Shown: positions 44,852 to 53,386, counted from the first letter of the stretch. The stretch is DNA of 64,000 nucleotides from Nitrospira tepida (GCF_947241125.1 NZ_OX365700.1:1178001-1242000); one strand, 5' to 3'. Notes: generated from the sequence alone by a model not told the origin. Numbers and translations are program-made.

Positions 44852-45445
44852 CTACCCGATCAAGAGAGGAAATTCGAGGCGCGGGGGCCGGGAGGCTGCG
44901 TGAAGATGGTCGTCATTCGTTAAGCGTCGGTCATCCATCGTAAGAACATCGAGACTCTGCGAGCGTTGTCGCTTTCTTATCGTTTGACGATTGACGCCTG
45001 TCGATTGACGGCTGAGTAGGGGGCTAGAGGGGATGCGGAAGCCCATCTGAAATTCGTTCGGCAGATATCCGCCGCCGTTCATGTTGCCCAGGATGTGTTT
45101 TTGCTGGAGTGTCGGGTCCTGGCCGAGCATCCGATCCCGTTCGGTGGCATAGCCGCCTCCGAATCCGGCGCCGAGATAGGGGATCAATGTGTGGTCGCCG
45201 ACGTGGATCTCTCCGGTGATGGTCGGTGGTTCGCGCAACAACCTGGTGGACTGATCCGGAAGGGGAGCGGAGACCGTCGGGCCGGGAATACGGTCAGGAG
45301 TCCCTCGCTGGAGGGTAGAGAGACTTGGGGGCGAGCCCTCCAGACGGCGCTCGATCTCGCCGGCCGATGCAGCGGCGCCCGCAGACACGAGCGCCGCCAA
45401 GGCCAAACCCCTTGCCATCAGCCCAATAGACCGTTGCCCGGACAT
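44852..45445 (-). CDS. exported hypothetical protein whose C-terminus reads through a DNA repeat
   Basis: 197 residues. The signal peptide (ALAALVSAGAAASAG) is followed by a Pro/Gly-rich region with GEIHVGDHTLIPYLGAGFGG and LGNMNGGGYLPNEFQMG. The last ~50 residues (from about SRQSTGVNRQT) are encoded by the dispersed repeat at 44908-45014 and are unlikely to be ancestral sequence. No family recognised. Confidence 0.55.
   Translation of the reverse strand: MSGQRSIGLMARGLALAALVSAGAAASAGEIERRLEGSPPSLSTLQRGTPDRIPGPTVSAPLPDQSTRLLREPPTITGEIHVGDHTLIPYLGAGFGGGYATERDRMLGQDPTLQQKHILGNMNGGGYLPNEFQMGFRIPSSPLLSRQSTGVNRQTIRKRQRSQSLDVLTMDDRRLTNDDHLHAASRPPRLEFPLLIG
44908..45014. repeat. dispersed GTCAA/TGACG intergenic repeat, copy B
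   Basis: Left arm GGTCGTCATTCGTTAAGCGTC, core with GAGACTCTGCGAGCGTTGTC, right arm CGTTTGACGATTGACGCCTG then TCGATTGACGGCTGAG. It has the same architecture as copies at 43419, 52149 and 59652, with arms able to pair. It overlaps the 3' end of the exported protein gene. Confidence 0.72.
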
Positions 45446-45448
45446 TCC

Positions 45449-45892
45449 CTAGTCCCGTTTTCTCTCTGAGGATTGTAATTGAGGCTCTCCGACCCTCAGG
45501 GTACCAGGCAACAACTTCTTCCCACCCGCCAAGGCCGTCTCCGCGCGGACGTTGTAGTGGACGACCGTGGGCGCCTTGAAGCAGAGAGATACCGTCTCAT
45601 TGGGGTGTATGTTCACCGCTTCGGTGACCAGACCCATCCAATTCCGGAAGCCGCGCTGACAACTAAGTTTGTCCGATGTCAGATTGGGAATATCGATGCT
45701 GACATCCTGCTTTCTCAGGTTAATCCAGCGGATTTCGTCCCCTGGTTGAACCATCAGGGTCTCGGACGACAGCTCATCTTCAACCTTGACGTCGTGGATC
45801 ACCGCGGTCCTCGTCGTGCGGGGCAACATGCAACCAACAAGACTCAATACAGCAGCGACGATGAGTATCTTCGGCCATACGCGGGGTTCCAT
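45449..45892 (-). CDS. cupredoxin-like lipoprotein
   Basis: 147 residues. GAGGAGGG precedes the ATG at 45892, and the lipobox is SLVGC. The mature domain has cupredoxin-like strands (VQPGDEIRWINLRKQDVSID and VSLCFKAPTVVHYNVRAE). A Cys...His pair (LCFKAPTVVHY) lies where blue-copper C and H ligands usually are, but the canonical full ligand set is not obvious, so metal binding is uncertain. It ends 3 bp before the neighbouring exported protein gene on the same strand, so the two are probably co-transcribed. Confidence 0.65.
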   Translation of the reverse strand: MEPRVWPKILIVAAVLSLVGCMLPRTTRTAVIHDVKVEDELSSETLMVQPGDEIRWINLRKQDVSIDIPNLTSDKLSCQRGFRNWMGLVTEAVNIHPNETVSLCFKAPTVVHYNVRAETALAGGKKLLPGTLRVGEPQLQSSERKRD

Positions 45893-46154
45893 GGTGAGCC
45901 CTCCTCTGCGTCGTGGAATGCCGTGCTGCGCAAGCACCATGCGATAGCATAATAAAGCAAAAAAATGCCGTAAGGAATGACGGGGAGAACAGGCTCGATG
46001 GCATGAAAGAGGACTGTCTCCTTCATGCGACGGTCTGTGTCCTTCATGGCCCACATGTCTCGCAAATGAAACGATGTAACAGCCTGGCTCACGAGCTATG
46101 GCGGTACAGAAGCCGCGGTCATGGCGCGGACGGATTTGGATAAGCGAAAAACAA

Positions 46155-46190
46155 AAGGGGGCACGGCGTTGCCGCCGCCCCCCTTTCCTT
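46155..46190 (-). terminator. intrinsic terminator of the repeat-peptide gene
   Basis: AAAGGGGG (46155-46162) pairs with CCCCCCTTT near 46179-46187 around GGC/GCC. On the minus strand the GC-rich stem is followed by TTTTGTTTTTCGC, a classic terminator tail downstream of the gene at 46244-46477. Confidence 0.75.
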
Positions 46191-46243
46191 GAATGAACCG
46201 AACAGGCCGTCTGCGATGGCCGACGGCCTGACGTCAAGCGAGC

Positions 46244-46477
46244 TTACTTGCCGCTCTCGTCCTTCTTCTCGTCGAACAGCTTGCCGCCCTCGTTCTTCTG
46301 CTCATCCGAGAGCTTGCCACCTTCGTTCTTCTGCTCATCGAAGAGCTTCCCGCCCTCGTTCTTCTTCTCTTCGGAGAACTTGCCACCCTCGTTCTTCTCC
46401 TCGCCGTAGAACGCGAAGGAGCCGGTGGTGAAGCTCAACAACGCCGCAAAGGCCAGCAATCCAGCAAACTTCTTCAT
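46244..46477 (-). CDS. small exported protein built of 11-residue repeats
   Basis: 77 residues. The signal peptide (LLAFAALLSFTTGSFA) is followed by five near-perfect copies of an 11-residue unit of the form (D/E)E(K/Q)KNEGGKL(F/S), encoded by 33-bp DNA repeats. The mature part is very hydrophilic and probably disordered. GGGAGG lies 7 bases before the ATG and a strong terminator follows, so it is a well-defined single-gene unit. Function unknown; a cation-binding or desiccation-type role is only a guess. Confidence 0.75.
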   Translation of the reverse strand: MKKFAGLLAFAALLSFTTGSFAFYGEEKNEGGKFSEEKKNEGGKLFDEQKNEGGKLSDEQKNEGGKLFDEKKDESGK

Positions 46478-46845
46478 GATGGAACCTCCCTACGAGTAAA
46501 TGTGAAGTGATTGATGATTGAGAAACGACTCAGAGTATGAGCCGCGCCCGACGCAGGCTTTCGTTCCGGCGCCGCCCACCCCATCCTCTAGCATCTTCAC
46601 GAGTATCAAAAGGGGGAGGTCCCCTCCAATAGACAAATCTCCGGTCAGGGGCCGCAAAAAATCCAGTTGCTTTGTCTTGGGAAAACATCCCACAATAGCC
46701 TGCCGCCCGGTCTGATCTTCCCTACCGTCGCGTTTCTATACCTGTTTGTGGCGGCTTGGCTTCAGATCTCTTTCTCCTTCCGGCTTGACCGAGGCCTGCG
46801 GGAGAAGGAACATGCGCCTCGCGTCAAGCGAAGGACGAGGGACAT
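46478..46845. other. intergenic region upstream of two divergent genes
   Basis: Contains the promoters of the minus-strand repeat peptide and the plus-strand gene at 46846. No convincing gene; short frames lack ribosome-binding sites. No clear consensus promoter was identified. Confidence 0.35.
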
Positions 46846-47784
46846 ATGAATGCCGTGCAGGAAGCGAATTCGGGACTGAGTCTCCTGATCACCTCTTCCG
46901 AAGAGTTCGACCGCGCCATGGTCGAGGCCTTGCCGGAGCTGCTGGACCGGGCCACCCAGCACACGAAACGATTTCTCAAGGAAACCGGCCAATGGGTGAA
47001 CGACACGACCCATGAGAAATTGGCCCTTCGCTGGGGCTATGAGTTGGTTGAGCGGTTCATTGTGTGCGGGCGGGCAGAAGTGCCCTGCCGGCCCCTGTTC
47101 TTGCTGGAGAGTCAAATCGCGAAGTATTTCAGCCAGCCGCAGCCGCTCTGCTATCACCCCGATCTGCTGTCGCCGCTGGGCCGATTTTTGGATGGACTGG
47201 CCTCGCGGGCGGTGGTCAGCCGGGATGCCCTGATGGCGCTGTTCTATCATGTGTACGGATTGCGCCAGGGACAGGTGGTCCGGCTGCTCGGGTTCGGATC
47301 GGCCGAGAGCCAGCGGGTCTATAAGAATTTTGAACGGTGGCGGCAAACCGGCTGGCAGCGGACTTTGGAAGAAGTCGGGTTGGACGAAAGCGACCTGACC
47401 GAGATCGAGGAAAACAAGCGGCGCGATCCGGAGGCCTTTAACCTGGAGGGCCGGCGATTGCTCAGGATCCTTCAAGCCCATTATCGGAAGAGCGAACCCG
47501 ATCATTATCCCTGCCTCTCGCGGGAGCGCTGGCAGGAACTGTTCCGACAGGATTTCGGGCATGATTATCGCGTGTGGCACCTGGCGTTTTGCCATGAATG
47601 TTTGGCGGAAGTGGGTCGAATGCGGTATGACACCGTGGACAGCACGACACAGATCGCGATGGATTTACAGATTCGCCCGTTACACAAGACCGGTGTAATC
47701 GGAGTGCTGATGGGAACACGGGGAGGGCATGGTCATCATGGAACAGGACGCATATCTCAACGCGTATCGACAACGACTGCTTGA
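46846..47784 (+). CDS. sigma-factor-like HTH protein
   Basis: 312 residues, not firmly recognised. Residues ~125-165 (ALMALFYHVYGLRQGQVVRL then GSAESQRVYKNFERWRQTGW) look like a sigma-70 region 4-type helix-turn-helix, and the preceding helical part could act as a region-2-like segment. The last ~25 residues are Gly/His/Thr-rich and overlap the next gene by 47 bp. The gene after it encodes a single-helix membrane protein, the usual arrangement for a sigma/anti-sigma pair. This assignment is inference. Confidence 0.6.
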   Translation: MNAVQEANSGLSLLITSSEEFDRAMVEALPELLDRATQHTKRFLKETGQWVNDTTHEKLALRWGYELVERFIVCGRAEVPCRPLFLLESQIAKYFSQPQPLCYHPDLLSPLGRFLDGLASRAVVSRDALMALFYHVYGLRQGQVVRLLGFGSAESQRVYKNFERWRQTGWQRTLEEVGLDESDLTEIEENKRRDPEAFNLEGRRLLRILQAHYRKSEPDHYPCLSRERWQELFRQDFGHDYRVWHLAFCHECLAEVGRMRYDTVDSTTQIAMDLQIRPLHKTGVIGVLMGTRGGHGHHGTGRISQRVSTTTA

Positions 47785-49063
47785 ATCGCTTCACGAGCTT
47801 CCGAAGCGCCGTCGTGAGGAACGCCCCGATGCGCTTCAGGTGTTTGTGAACCATGAGTGCGTGGGCAGCCTCAACTGCCGCAGCAGCGATCCGACGTTTG
47901 CGTTTGCCAGCCGGGAGCGGAGCATCCACTCGTTCGAGGTGCGGACCGAAACCGGCATGTTGCTGGGCGGGCTTTCCGCGCCCGAACTCGGGCTCAAGTC
48001 GCAGCGGCTGGCCTGGCCGGGCTACAGCCTGGATGTCACCATCCATAACCGGCTGGAGGGCGGGTCGTTACGCGTGGCTTACGCGGCCGCGCCGGCCTGG
48101 TGGAGCAGGCTCGGGCGCGCGGCGAGCAGCGTGCTGCCGGCGACCGGACCGGCCGTGGGCGCGCCGGCTTTCGGCCTGCGGGCCATGTTGGTGGCGCAAG
48201 TCGTGCTGCTGGCGGCGGTGACGTTCTTGATCGGAGATCGGCTCTTCGACCGCATGCAGCAGACGGAACAGACGATCGGCGCGGTCCAGCGGGCGCAACA
48301 GGACTTGGCTTCCGCCGTGCAGGCCCAGGCGCAGGACGCGATCAACCGCCTGGAAGCGAAGGTGAACCAGGTCCTGCAGGCGCAGGCGTCCTCCGCGGCG
48401 GTCGCCGAGGGGAATCAAAAGGCCATCTCGATCGTGCAGCGCGCGATGGATGAGCTGTCGCAACAACAGCGGCTGATGGGCACGCAAGTGGTGTCGGTGC
48501 AACATATGGAGGAGCATCAGGAGCGCGTGGCCCGGCAGGCCAATCTGGAAGTGGAGCGGATGGCCAGGGTTATGATGAGCCAGATGCAAACCGACCGGGA
48601 GGAATTGCGCGACGAGCTGCACAGTCTCTCGTTGGCCAACGAACACCTCGCCAAGCAGGTGAGCTCGCTGGAGAAGAAGAATCAGGATCTGGTGAACCGG
48701 CTGAAGACGGCGGGGGTGGATGTCTCGTCCCGCGTCAAGGATACGGGGGATGCCGGGCCGATGCTGGCCAAGGAGAAGGAACGGACGGAATCGGTGCCGT
48801 CCCAGACGCAGATGGCCGAGGCCCGTCCGGACGGGTCCCCGTTGAAGTTCTTCGTGTCGTTCCACGACGGGACATCCGAAGAGAGCATCGATCGCTGGCT
48901 CCAGGAGATCCAGGCGCGGAAGGGCGATCTGGATTCCGGATGGTATACGGTTGAGCTGGCTCAACCGACGCAACAGCCGGCCGATCGGTTTCTCGAATCG
49001 ATCAAGACCGCCAAGATCATCAAAGCCGTCGCGAAAAGCCGCAGCCGCCTTCCTGCCCGCTAG
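47738..49063 (+). CDS. membrane protein with coiled coil, possible anti-sigma-like partner
   Basis: 441 residues. An N-terminal cytoplasmic domain of about 110 residues (ALQVFVNHECVGSLNCRSSD, RTETGMLLGGLS) is followed by one transmembrane helix (AMLVAQVVLLAAVTFLIGD), ~150 residues of coiled coil (QQTEQTIGAVQRAQQDLASA and onwards) and a C-terminal globular domain (KFFVSFHDGTSEESIDRWLQ). GGGAGGG 10 bases upstream supports ATG 47738. It would span the inner membrane and could couple a periplasmic signal to the preceding HTH protein. Confidence 0.6.
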   Translation: MEQDAYLNAYRQRLLESLHELPKRRREERPDALQVFVNHECVGSLNCRSSDPTFAFASRERSIHSFEVRTETGMLLGGLSAPELGLKSQRLAWPGYSLDVTIHNRLEGGSLRVAYAAAPAWWSRLGRAASSVLPATGPAVGAPAFGLRAMLVAQVVLLAAVTFLIGDRLFDRMQQTEQTIGAVQRAQQDLASAVQAQAQDAINRLEAKVNQVLQAQASSAAVAEGNQKAISIVQRAMDELSQQQRLMGTQVVSVQHMEEHQERVARQANLEVERMARVMMSQMQTDREELRDELHSLSLANEHLAKQVSSLEKKNQDLVNRLKTAGVDVSSRVKDTGDAGPMLAKEKERTESVPSQTQMAEARPDGSPLKFFVSFHDGTSEESIDRWLQEIQARKGDLDSGWYTVELAQPTQQPADRFLESIKTAKIIKAVAKSRSRLPAR

Positions 49064-49238
49064 GGTCGGATTTCGGCGCACGAGCGACGAGAATCCGGCG
49101 GGCGCCGGTCCGGCGCCCGCCGACATCCGTTCCACGGGATCAGCACCGCATCGGCGCCGGTGCGTGTCAGGCCCTCACGCAGCGGCGTCGCCATTACCCG
49201 TACAGATCGCGCGACCGCCCGGGTTGAAAGGAGCCCTC

Positions 49239-50480
49239 GTGTCGGACTTTTTCCAAAACGGCGTCGTGACCGTGTTGCACCGGCTCGGTCAGGATAATCT
49301 GCCTCAGCTTGAGGCGGACCTGCGAGCCTACGCCGAAACCAATCCGATCGCGCTGGTGCTGCCCTCCCTGTTCGCCGAATTGTCTCGTCCCGCGCTCCGG
49401 CAGATCGTTGCGACGCTCCGGGACGTCACTTACCTGAACGAGATCGTGATCTCGCTGGACAAGGCTTCGCCGCTCGAATTTCGGTACGCCAAGGAATATT
49501 TTTCCGTCCTGCCGCAGCGGGTCCGCCTGATCTGGAACGACGGCCCCGGCATTCAGGACATTCTGCGCCGGCTCGAATCCTGCGCCATCGACATCGGGTT
49601 GGCGGGCAAGGGGCGGGGTTGTTGGATGGCGTTCGGCTACGTGCTGGCCAGGGGGCGGAGCCGGGTCCTGGCGTTGCACGACTGCGACATTCTCAGCTAC
49701 ACGCGCCATTATCTCGCCCGCCTCTGTTATCCCATCGCGAACCCCAACATGGGCTATGAGTTCTGCAAGGGCTACTACAGCCGCATCACCGACCGGCTGC
49801 ACGGCCGCGTGACGCGGCTCTTCTTCACTCCGCTGGTTCGGAGCCTGCAGAAGCTGGCGGGGCCGCAGCCGCTTCTGACCTTCCTGGACAGTTTCCGGTA
49901 TCCCCTTGCCGGCGAGTTTGCCATGGTGAAGGATCTGGCTTGGATCAACCGAATTCCCGGCGATTGGGGGTTGGAAGTCGGCGTGCTGTCGGAGATCCAC
50001 CGGAATTGCGCCTTGCGGCGGGTTTGCCAGGTGGATATCGCCGATACCTACGAACACAAGCACCAGGACCTGTCGGGGGGCGATCCCAACGCCGGATTGC
50101 TGAAGATGTGCGTGGACATCACGAAGGCGCTGTTCCGCAACCTCGCCAGCGAAGGGCTGGTCCTGTCCGACGGCGTCCTCAAAACCCTACAGGCCACGTA
50201 CCTCCAGGGGGCGCAAGAGGCCATCGGGCGCTATGAACATGACGCCGCAATCAACAGCTTACGGTTCGACCGGCACGAAGAACGGAAGGCGGTCGAGGTC
50301 TTTCTCCATGGCATGAAGCTGGCTACGGAATCCTTTCAGAACGATCCGCTCGGGGTGCCGATGATCTCGAACTGGAGCCGGGTCGCCGCGGCCGTCCCGG
50401 ACGTGTTCAGCCGGCTGATCGACGTCGTCGAGAACGACCACCAGTGGGATCCGACCGCCGCCATGGCCTCCGTTTCATAG
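49239..50480 (+). CDS. glucosyl/mannosyl-3-phosphoglycerate synthase-like glycosyltransferase
   Basis: 413 residues from a GTG with GAAAGGAG 5 bases upstream. GT-A fold with the metal-binding DCDI motif in RVLALHDCDILSYTR, plus FRYPLAGEFAMVKDLAWINR and DWGLEVGVLSEI, typical of GT81/GT78-type phosphoglycerate glycosyltransferases. It transfers a sugar from a nucleotide donor to 3-phosphoglycerate. The phosphatase that would release the osmolyte lies two genes downstream. Whether the sugar is glucose or mannose cannot be told from the sequence. Confidence 0.82.
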   Translation: MSDFFQNGVVTVLHRLGQDNLPQLEADLRAYAETNPIALVLPSLFAELSRPALRQIVATLRDVTYLNEIVISLDKASPLEFRYAKEYFSVLPQRVRLIWNDGPGIQDILRRLESCAIDIGLAGKGRGCWMAFGYVLARGRSRVLALHDCDILSYTRHYLARLCYPIANPNMGYEFCKGYYSRITDRLHGRVTRLFFTPLVRSLQKLAGPQPLLTFLDSFRYPLAGEFAMVKDLAWINRIPGDWGLEVGVLSEIHRNCALRRVCQVDIADTYEHKHQDLSGGDPNAGLLKMCVDITKALFRNLASEGLVLSDGVLKTLQATYLQGAQEAIGRYEHDAAINSLRFDRHEERKAVEVFLHGMKLATESFQNDPLGVPMISNWSRVAAAVPDVFSRLIDVVENDHQWDPTAAMASVS

Positions 50481-50519
50481 CCGGGTCCGATCCGGCCCTG
50501 GGGGAAATCAAGGATCACC

Positions 50520-51257
50520 GTGGCGATGCATCCACTGTTGAATCCGCCTCTTGCGACGTCCTCGGCCTCGGTGTTGCTGGAACCGCTTGAGACAATGGCG
50601 CAGCGCATGTTGGCGGTCTTGCCCAATGTGCTGGCCATGTCGCTCATCTTGATCGGCGGGGTGTTGTTGGCCTGGGGCGCGAGGGTCCTGATCGAGCGCG
50701 CGGCCCGCCTGGTGGGTCTTGACCGGCTGAGCGATCGCCTGGGCTTCACGACGGCGCTGCTGCGCGGCGGGGTCAAGGTCAATCCCTCGCGGATGCTCGG
50801 GCAAACGGGCTATTGGATCGTCCTGGGATTTGCGCTTCTGGCGGCGATCGGGGCGCTCCACGTCGAGGCGATCAACCATGCGACCCAGGCGCTCCTGGCC
50901 TATATTCCCTATCTGTTCACCGCCTGCGTGATCATGGTGGCGGGCTATGTGCTCTCGAATTTTGTCTCACGGGCCGTGTTGATCGCCTCGGTGAACGCGG
51001 GCCTGCCTCCGGCGAAGCTGCTGGCGGCCTGCGCCCGATGGGGGCTGCTGTTGGCGGCCGCCGCTATGGCCTTGGAGCAGTTGGGGATCGCCGAACATAT
51101 CGTCGTGGTGGGTTTTGCCATCACCTTCGGCGGTATTGTCCTCGCGGCCACGTTGGCCTGCGGGCTCGGCGCGCAAGACTTGGCCAAACAGTGGCTGGAG
51201 GCGCAATTTTACGGACGGACTCGATGGCGCCAGCCTGACGATCTGCGTCACCTGTGA
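50520..51257 (+). CDS. conserved TM-helix channel-like protein (MscS-associated TM repeat family)
   Basis: 245 residues, GTG start with AAGGA upstream. Five hydrophobic helices (VLAMSLILIGGVLLAWGARV; GYWIVLGFALLAAIGAL; YLFTACVIMVAGYVLSNFV; WGLLLAAAAMALEQLG; HIVVVGFAITFGGIVLAATL) match the conserved TM-helix repeat found in small mechanosensitive-channel relatives. The soluble MscS domain is absent. Its position between the synthase and the phosphatase suggests an osmotic role, such as solute release. Confidence 0.75.
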   Translation: MAMHPLLNPPLATSSASVLLEPLETMAQRMLAVLPNVLAMSLILIGGVLLAWGARVLIERAARLVGLDRLSDRLGFTTALLRGGVKVNPSRMLGQTGYWIVLGFALLAAIGALHVEAINHATQALLAYIPYLFTACVIMVAGYVLSNFVSRAVLIASVNAGLPPAKLLAACARWGLLLAAAAMALEQLGIAEHIVVVGFAITFGGIVLAATLACGLGAQDLAKQWLEAQFYGRTRWRQPDDLRHL

Positions 51258-51297
51258 CGGACGGAACCTACAGCGGGATGGGGGAGGATGTGGGCCC

Positions 51298-52131
51298 ATG
51301 CGGCGTCTCATGGTGTTGACCAACCTCGACGGCAGTCTCCTGGACAGCGTGACCTATTCGTGGGAGCCGGCGAGGCCTGCGCTGGATCTGCTGCGAGCTC
51401 TGGCCGTGCCGATCGTGCTCGTGTCGAGCAAGACCAGGATGGAACTCGAGCAGATACGGGCTCGCTTGGAGCTGGAGGAACCCTTCGTGATCGAAAACGG
51501 AGGGGCGGTGTACCTTCCGGACCGTCCCGCCCATGCGGCCGTCAGCCAGAAGCGCGAGCCGGGCCGTTATCGGGCCGTTGAGTTCGGCACGCCCTATGCC
51601 ACCTTAAGGCAGGCGCTGCACGACATTTCGACGGAGGCCGGGGTCGAGGTGCGGGGGTTCGGGGATATGGAGGCTGAGGAGATTGCCGATCGCACGGGCT
51701 TGAGTTCCGAGGAGGCCCGCCTGGCCAAGCAACGCGAATACGATGAACCGTTCCTGGTCGAGGGCTCCGCCAAGTCGGCGCCGCATGTCCTGAAGGCCAT
51801 CAAGGGCCGGGGATTACAGTGGACCCGCGGAGGCCGGTTTTTTCACCTCACCGGACACAATGACAAGGGGGCGGCCTGCCGGTTTCTGCTCGATTGGTAT
51901 CTGCGGGAATGGCTCTCCGGTCTCCGGCGGCAGGATGTGGTGACGATCGGCATCGGCGACAGTTTGAGCGACGTCCCCCTGTTGCGGCAGGTGGATTACC
52001 CGGTGCTGGTTCGGCGGCCCGACGGAACCTACGATGCCGCCGTCGAGGTGCCCAATCTCATCTACGCCCATGGATCAGGGCCGGTCGGATGGGGGATGGC
52101 GGTCATGAACGTGCTCCGAACCATCGGCTAG
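51298..52131 (+). CDS. mannosyl/glucosyl-3-phosphoglycerate phosphatase-like HAD protein with altered nucleophile
   Basis: 277 residues, ATG 51298 with GGGGGAGG upstream. HAD subfamily IIB layout: VLTNLDGSLLD, VLVSSKTRMELEQ, PFVIENGGAVYLP, GRFFHLTGHNDKG, TIGIGDSLSDVPLL. It should remove phosphate from the glycosyl-3-phosphoglycerate made by the upstream synthase. The nucleophile position of the DxDG motif is Asn (N9, codon AAC), while the second Asp (D11) and later motifs are intact. Either activity is lost or lowered, or Asn deamidates. This is an unusual feature for an otherwise well-conserved gene. Confidence 0.83.
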   Translation: MRRLMVLTNLDGSLLDSVTYSWEPARPALDLLRALAVPIVLVSSKTRMELEQIRARLELEEPFVIENGGAVYLPDRPAHAAVSQKREPGRYRAVEFGTPYATLRQALHDISTEAGVEVRGFGDMEAEEIADRTGLSSEEARLAKQREYDEPFLVEGSAKSAPHVLKAIKGRGLQWTRGGRFFHLTGHNDKGAACRFLLDWYLREWLSGLRRQDVVTIGIGDSLSDVPLLRQVDYPVLVRRPDGTYDAAVEVPNLIYAHGSGPVGWGMAVMNVLRTIG

Positions 52132-52148
52132 GAGCGGCGTCGCAGGCC

Positions 52149-52252
52149 CGTCAGTCGTCATTCGTCACACGTCAATCGTAAAACAATTGGTGAGTCTTGG
52201 TGCAGCGTCCCCTTGTTGTTATCGTTTGACGCATGACGGTTGACGCTTGACA
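52149..52252. repeat. dispersed GTCAA/TGACG intergenic repeat, copy C
   Basis: Left arm CGTCAGTCGTCATTCGTCAC then ACGTCAATCGT; right arm CGTTTGACGCATGACGGTTG then ACGCTTGAC. The arms are complementary and enclose about 55 bases. It lies between the convergent phosphatase and HIT genes, so a terminator role is possible. Confidence 0.72.
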
Positions 52253-52271
52253 GATTACGCCTATTCCGTCG

Positions 52272-52724
52272 CTAGGAGCCAGTGAAGAACCGGCCGCCGG
52301 CCTGCAGACGGATGAGGTCGCGCAGTCGGCCGGCGACCTCCGAGGCCTGCGGTTCGGTCAGCGTGACCGGTTGATGCGCCACTCGCCAGACGGGTTCCAG
52401 GGGCGCAGGGTCGTTGGGGCGGCGCGGGATCACATGCCAGTGGATGTGGGGCAGTTGGTTGCCCAGCAGCTCGTAGTTCATCTTGTTCGCACGGTATTGT
52501 TTCGACAGGACCTCGCCGACCGCCGAGACCTCTTCGATGAGGCGGCGTCGTTCCTCCTCCGTCAGGTGAAACAGCTCGGTCGCATGGCGCTTGAGCACCA
52601 GGACCGTCCAACCCTCGAAAAACTGGTCTTCGTGGAGGTAGGCGACGGTCAGGCCGCAGTCCGCGATGCGCAGGCGTGGCGCCGGCCAGGCACCTCGGCA
52701 GGCGACGCAGTCAGGCTGGCTCAT
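52272..52724 (-). CDS. HIT-family nucleotide-binding protein
   Basis: 150 residues. The histidine triad HIHWHV is in context NQLPHIHWHVIPR; the N-terminus CVACRG may bind zinc. HIT proteins are nucleotide hydrolases or transferases acting on dinucleoside polyphosphates and AMP conjugates. Its ATG overlaps the stop of the upstream gene (ATGA), so the two genes are coupled. Confidence 0.9.
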   Translation of the reverse strand: MSQPDCVACRGAWPAPRLRIADCGLTVAYLHEDQFFEGWTVLVLKRHATELFHLTEEERRRLIEEVSAVGEVLSKQYRANKMNYELLGNQLPHIHWHVIPRRPNDPAPLEPVWRVAHQPVTLTEPQASEVAGRLRDLIRLQAGGRFFTGS

Positions 52725-53386
52725 CGGGATTGCTCATGGGGCGGGACTTGCTGGAGGCTCCGGCTCTCTTCCTCGGTCAAGACCCCCTTCTTGATCAAGA
52801 GTTGAATGAGCTTGTCCAGCGATGGCCTGCCGGGGGCCTGCTTCGGCGGCGGCTCCACCGCCTTCACGGCCGGCTTTTCCTTCTCACGCTCCCGCCGCTG
52901 GCCGAAGATGCGGAAGGACAGGGTGAACACGGCCACATAGTCCCGATTGCGCAGCCGGATGCTCACGGGGCGCGTGTCGCTCTGCGGCTGGAGATCCTGG
53001 TTGATTTCGGGGGAGGCGTAGAAAAACGGTTTGCCCTCATCGGTGTAGCCGTCCGCGCCGAGGATGTCCATGCGGTTGAGCAGCGTTTCGTTCTTGAGCG
53101 GTTCCCTCTCTTCGCCGCCCACGTTGGTGACCTTGTCCAGAACGAGGACGATGGAGTCGCCGACCAGCGGATCCGCTCCCACGTTCCTGATGGTTACGTC
53201 ATAGCGGTATTCGTTCGAAAAATTGTCGCGGGATTTGAACGTCACGATCGGGACGGCCTTGCCGGTCAGGTCGGTGAGGGAGTCGAAGGAACCCGCCTCC
53301 GTTGCAGCCATCGGCGCGAGCCAGGATAGGAGGGCGAAGGCGGCGGCCGAGGACCGGCTCGGGCCATGAATGCGGTGGGCGGGCAT
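52721..53386 (-). CDS. exported hypothetical protein, beta-rich
   Basis: 221 residues from the ATG at 53386. A signal peptide is followed by a domain of alternating strands (VPIVTFKSRDNFSNEYRYDV then TIRNVGADPLVGDSIVLVLD, and SIRLRNRDYVAVFTLSFRIF). A basic/acidic Pro-rich linker and a C-terminal helix (LDKLIQLLIKKGVLTEEESR) resembling short oligomerisation tails complete it. The open frame extends to 53482 but the signal peptide fixes the start. No family recognised. Confidence 0.65.
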   Translation of the reverse strand: MPAHRIHGPSRSSAAAFALLSWLAPMAATEAGSFDSLTDLTGKAVPIVTFKSRDNFSNEYRYDVTIRNVGADPLVGDSIVLVLDKVTNVGGEEREPLKNETLLNRMDILGADGYTDEGKPFFYASPEINQDLQPQSDTRPVSIRLRNRDYVAVFTLSFRIFGQRREREKEKPAVKAVEPPPKQAPGRPSLDKLIQLLIKKGVLTEEESRSLQQVPPHEQSR

